NCBI GenBank assembly: GCA_945980015.1
Contig: CAMFQI010000100.1
Span: forward strand, 1 to 5,491
DNA: 5,491 nt
Direction: 5' to 3'
DNA from: an uncultured Eubacterium sp.
GTDB lineage: Bacteria; Bacillota; Clostridia; Oscillospirales; Acutalibacteraceae
Position 1 is the stretch's first letter. Every line of letters begins with the position of its first letter. Below are positions 5,436 through 5,491 of the stretch, one piece after another. The notes below the pieces were generated by a model that saw only the letters and a program-made list of their open reading frames with translations, was not told the DNA's origin and searched no databases. The position numbers and the translations under genes were made by a program.

Positions 5436-5491
5436 TTACAACTTATCGACAACCTTGAAAAATCTTGTGTTCTTTCTGAATTCATCACGGT
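5436..5491 (-). CDS. Possible C-terminal end of an upstream leftward gene (last 17 residues)
   Basis: On the minus strand the frame from the window edge reads RDEFRKNTRFFKVVDKL and ends in TAA (5438-5436). The mix of charged and hydrophobic residues and the AGA/AAG codons resemble a real protein end in this genome. The other two frames look poorer: one stops within a few codons, and the other stays open to TGA at 5392-5390 with an unremarkable composition. If real, the gene ends 50 nt before the DUF2974 start, with no terminator hairpin between, so the two may be co-transcribed. The product is not recognisable from so short a piece. Confidence 0.35.
   Translation of the reverse strand, partial: RDEFRKNTRFFKVVDKL

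Overview
The window looks like chromosomal core-genome DNA from a low-to-moderate GC anaerobic Firmicute (class Clostridia, possibly an Oscillospirales/Ruminococcus-like gut lineage). The grounds are strong AGGAGG-type ribosome binding sites, near-consensus sigma-A promoters with 17-bp spacers, the Firmicute-typical order rsmD-coaD, a CoA-transferase of the 4-hydroxybutyrate/butyrate fermentation type, and AGA/AAG/ATA-rich codon use. The lineage is inferred from style and gene content, not from a search.

Layout from left to right. (1) The first 60 codons of a CoA-transferase run leftward off the window. (2) A 173-bp divergent intergenic region holds two back-to-back promoters with a short palindrome between and overlapping their -35 boxes. 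(3) uvrC, a complete nucleotide-excision-repair nuclease of 606 aa, runs rightward. (4) A second strong promoter starts a tight three-gene operon: rsmD (16S rRNA m2G966 methyltransferase), coaD (phosphopantetheine adenylyltransferase) and an alanine/glutamate-rich coiled-coil protein with a clear 11-residue repeat. The operon ends at a strong intrinsic terminator. (5) The following 200-bp gap is not empty. It contains what reads as the 3' fragment of a SLOG/DUF1273-like gene, lacking its 5' part, whose stop codon lies inside the -35 box of the next promoter. (6) A consensus promoter drives a 58-aa stand-alone Bfd-like [2Fe-2S] protein. (7) A bidirectional terminator is shared with a convergent leftward gene for a 371-aa DUF2974 (Mbeg1-like) alpha/beta-hydrolase, whose last codons and stop are inside the hairpin. 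(8) The right edge probably carries the last residues of another leftward gene.

The genes do not form one pathway. uvrC, rsmD and coaD are housekeeping genes, and the CoA-transferase belongs to acyl-CoA fermentation. The Bfd-like protein and the DUF2974 hydrolase have no functional partner visible here. I see no CRISPR array, insertion sequence, tRNA, rRNA or riboswitch. No convincing new multi-gene system is present. The most unusual items are the SLOG-like gene remnant, the hendecad coiled-coil protein fixed to rsmD-coaD, the promoter-rich orphan Bfd protein, and the hydrolase gene that reads into its own terminator.
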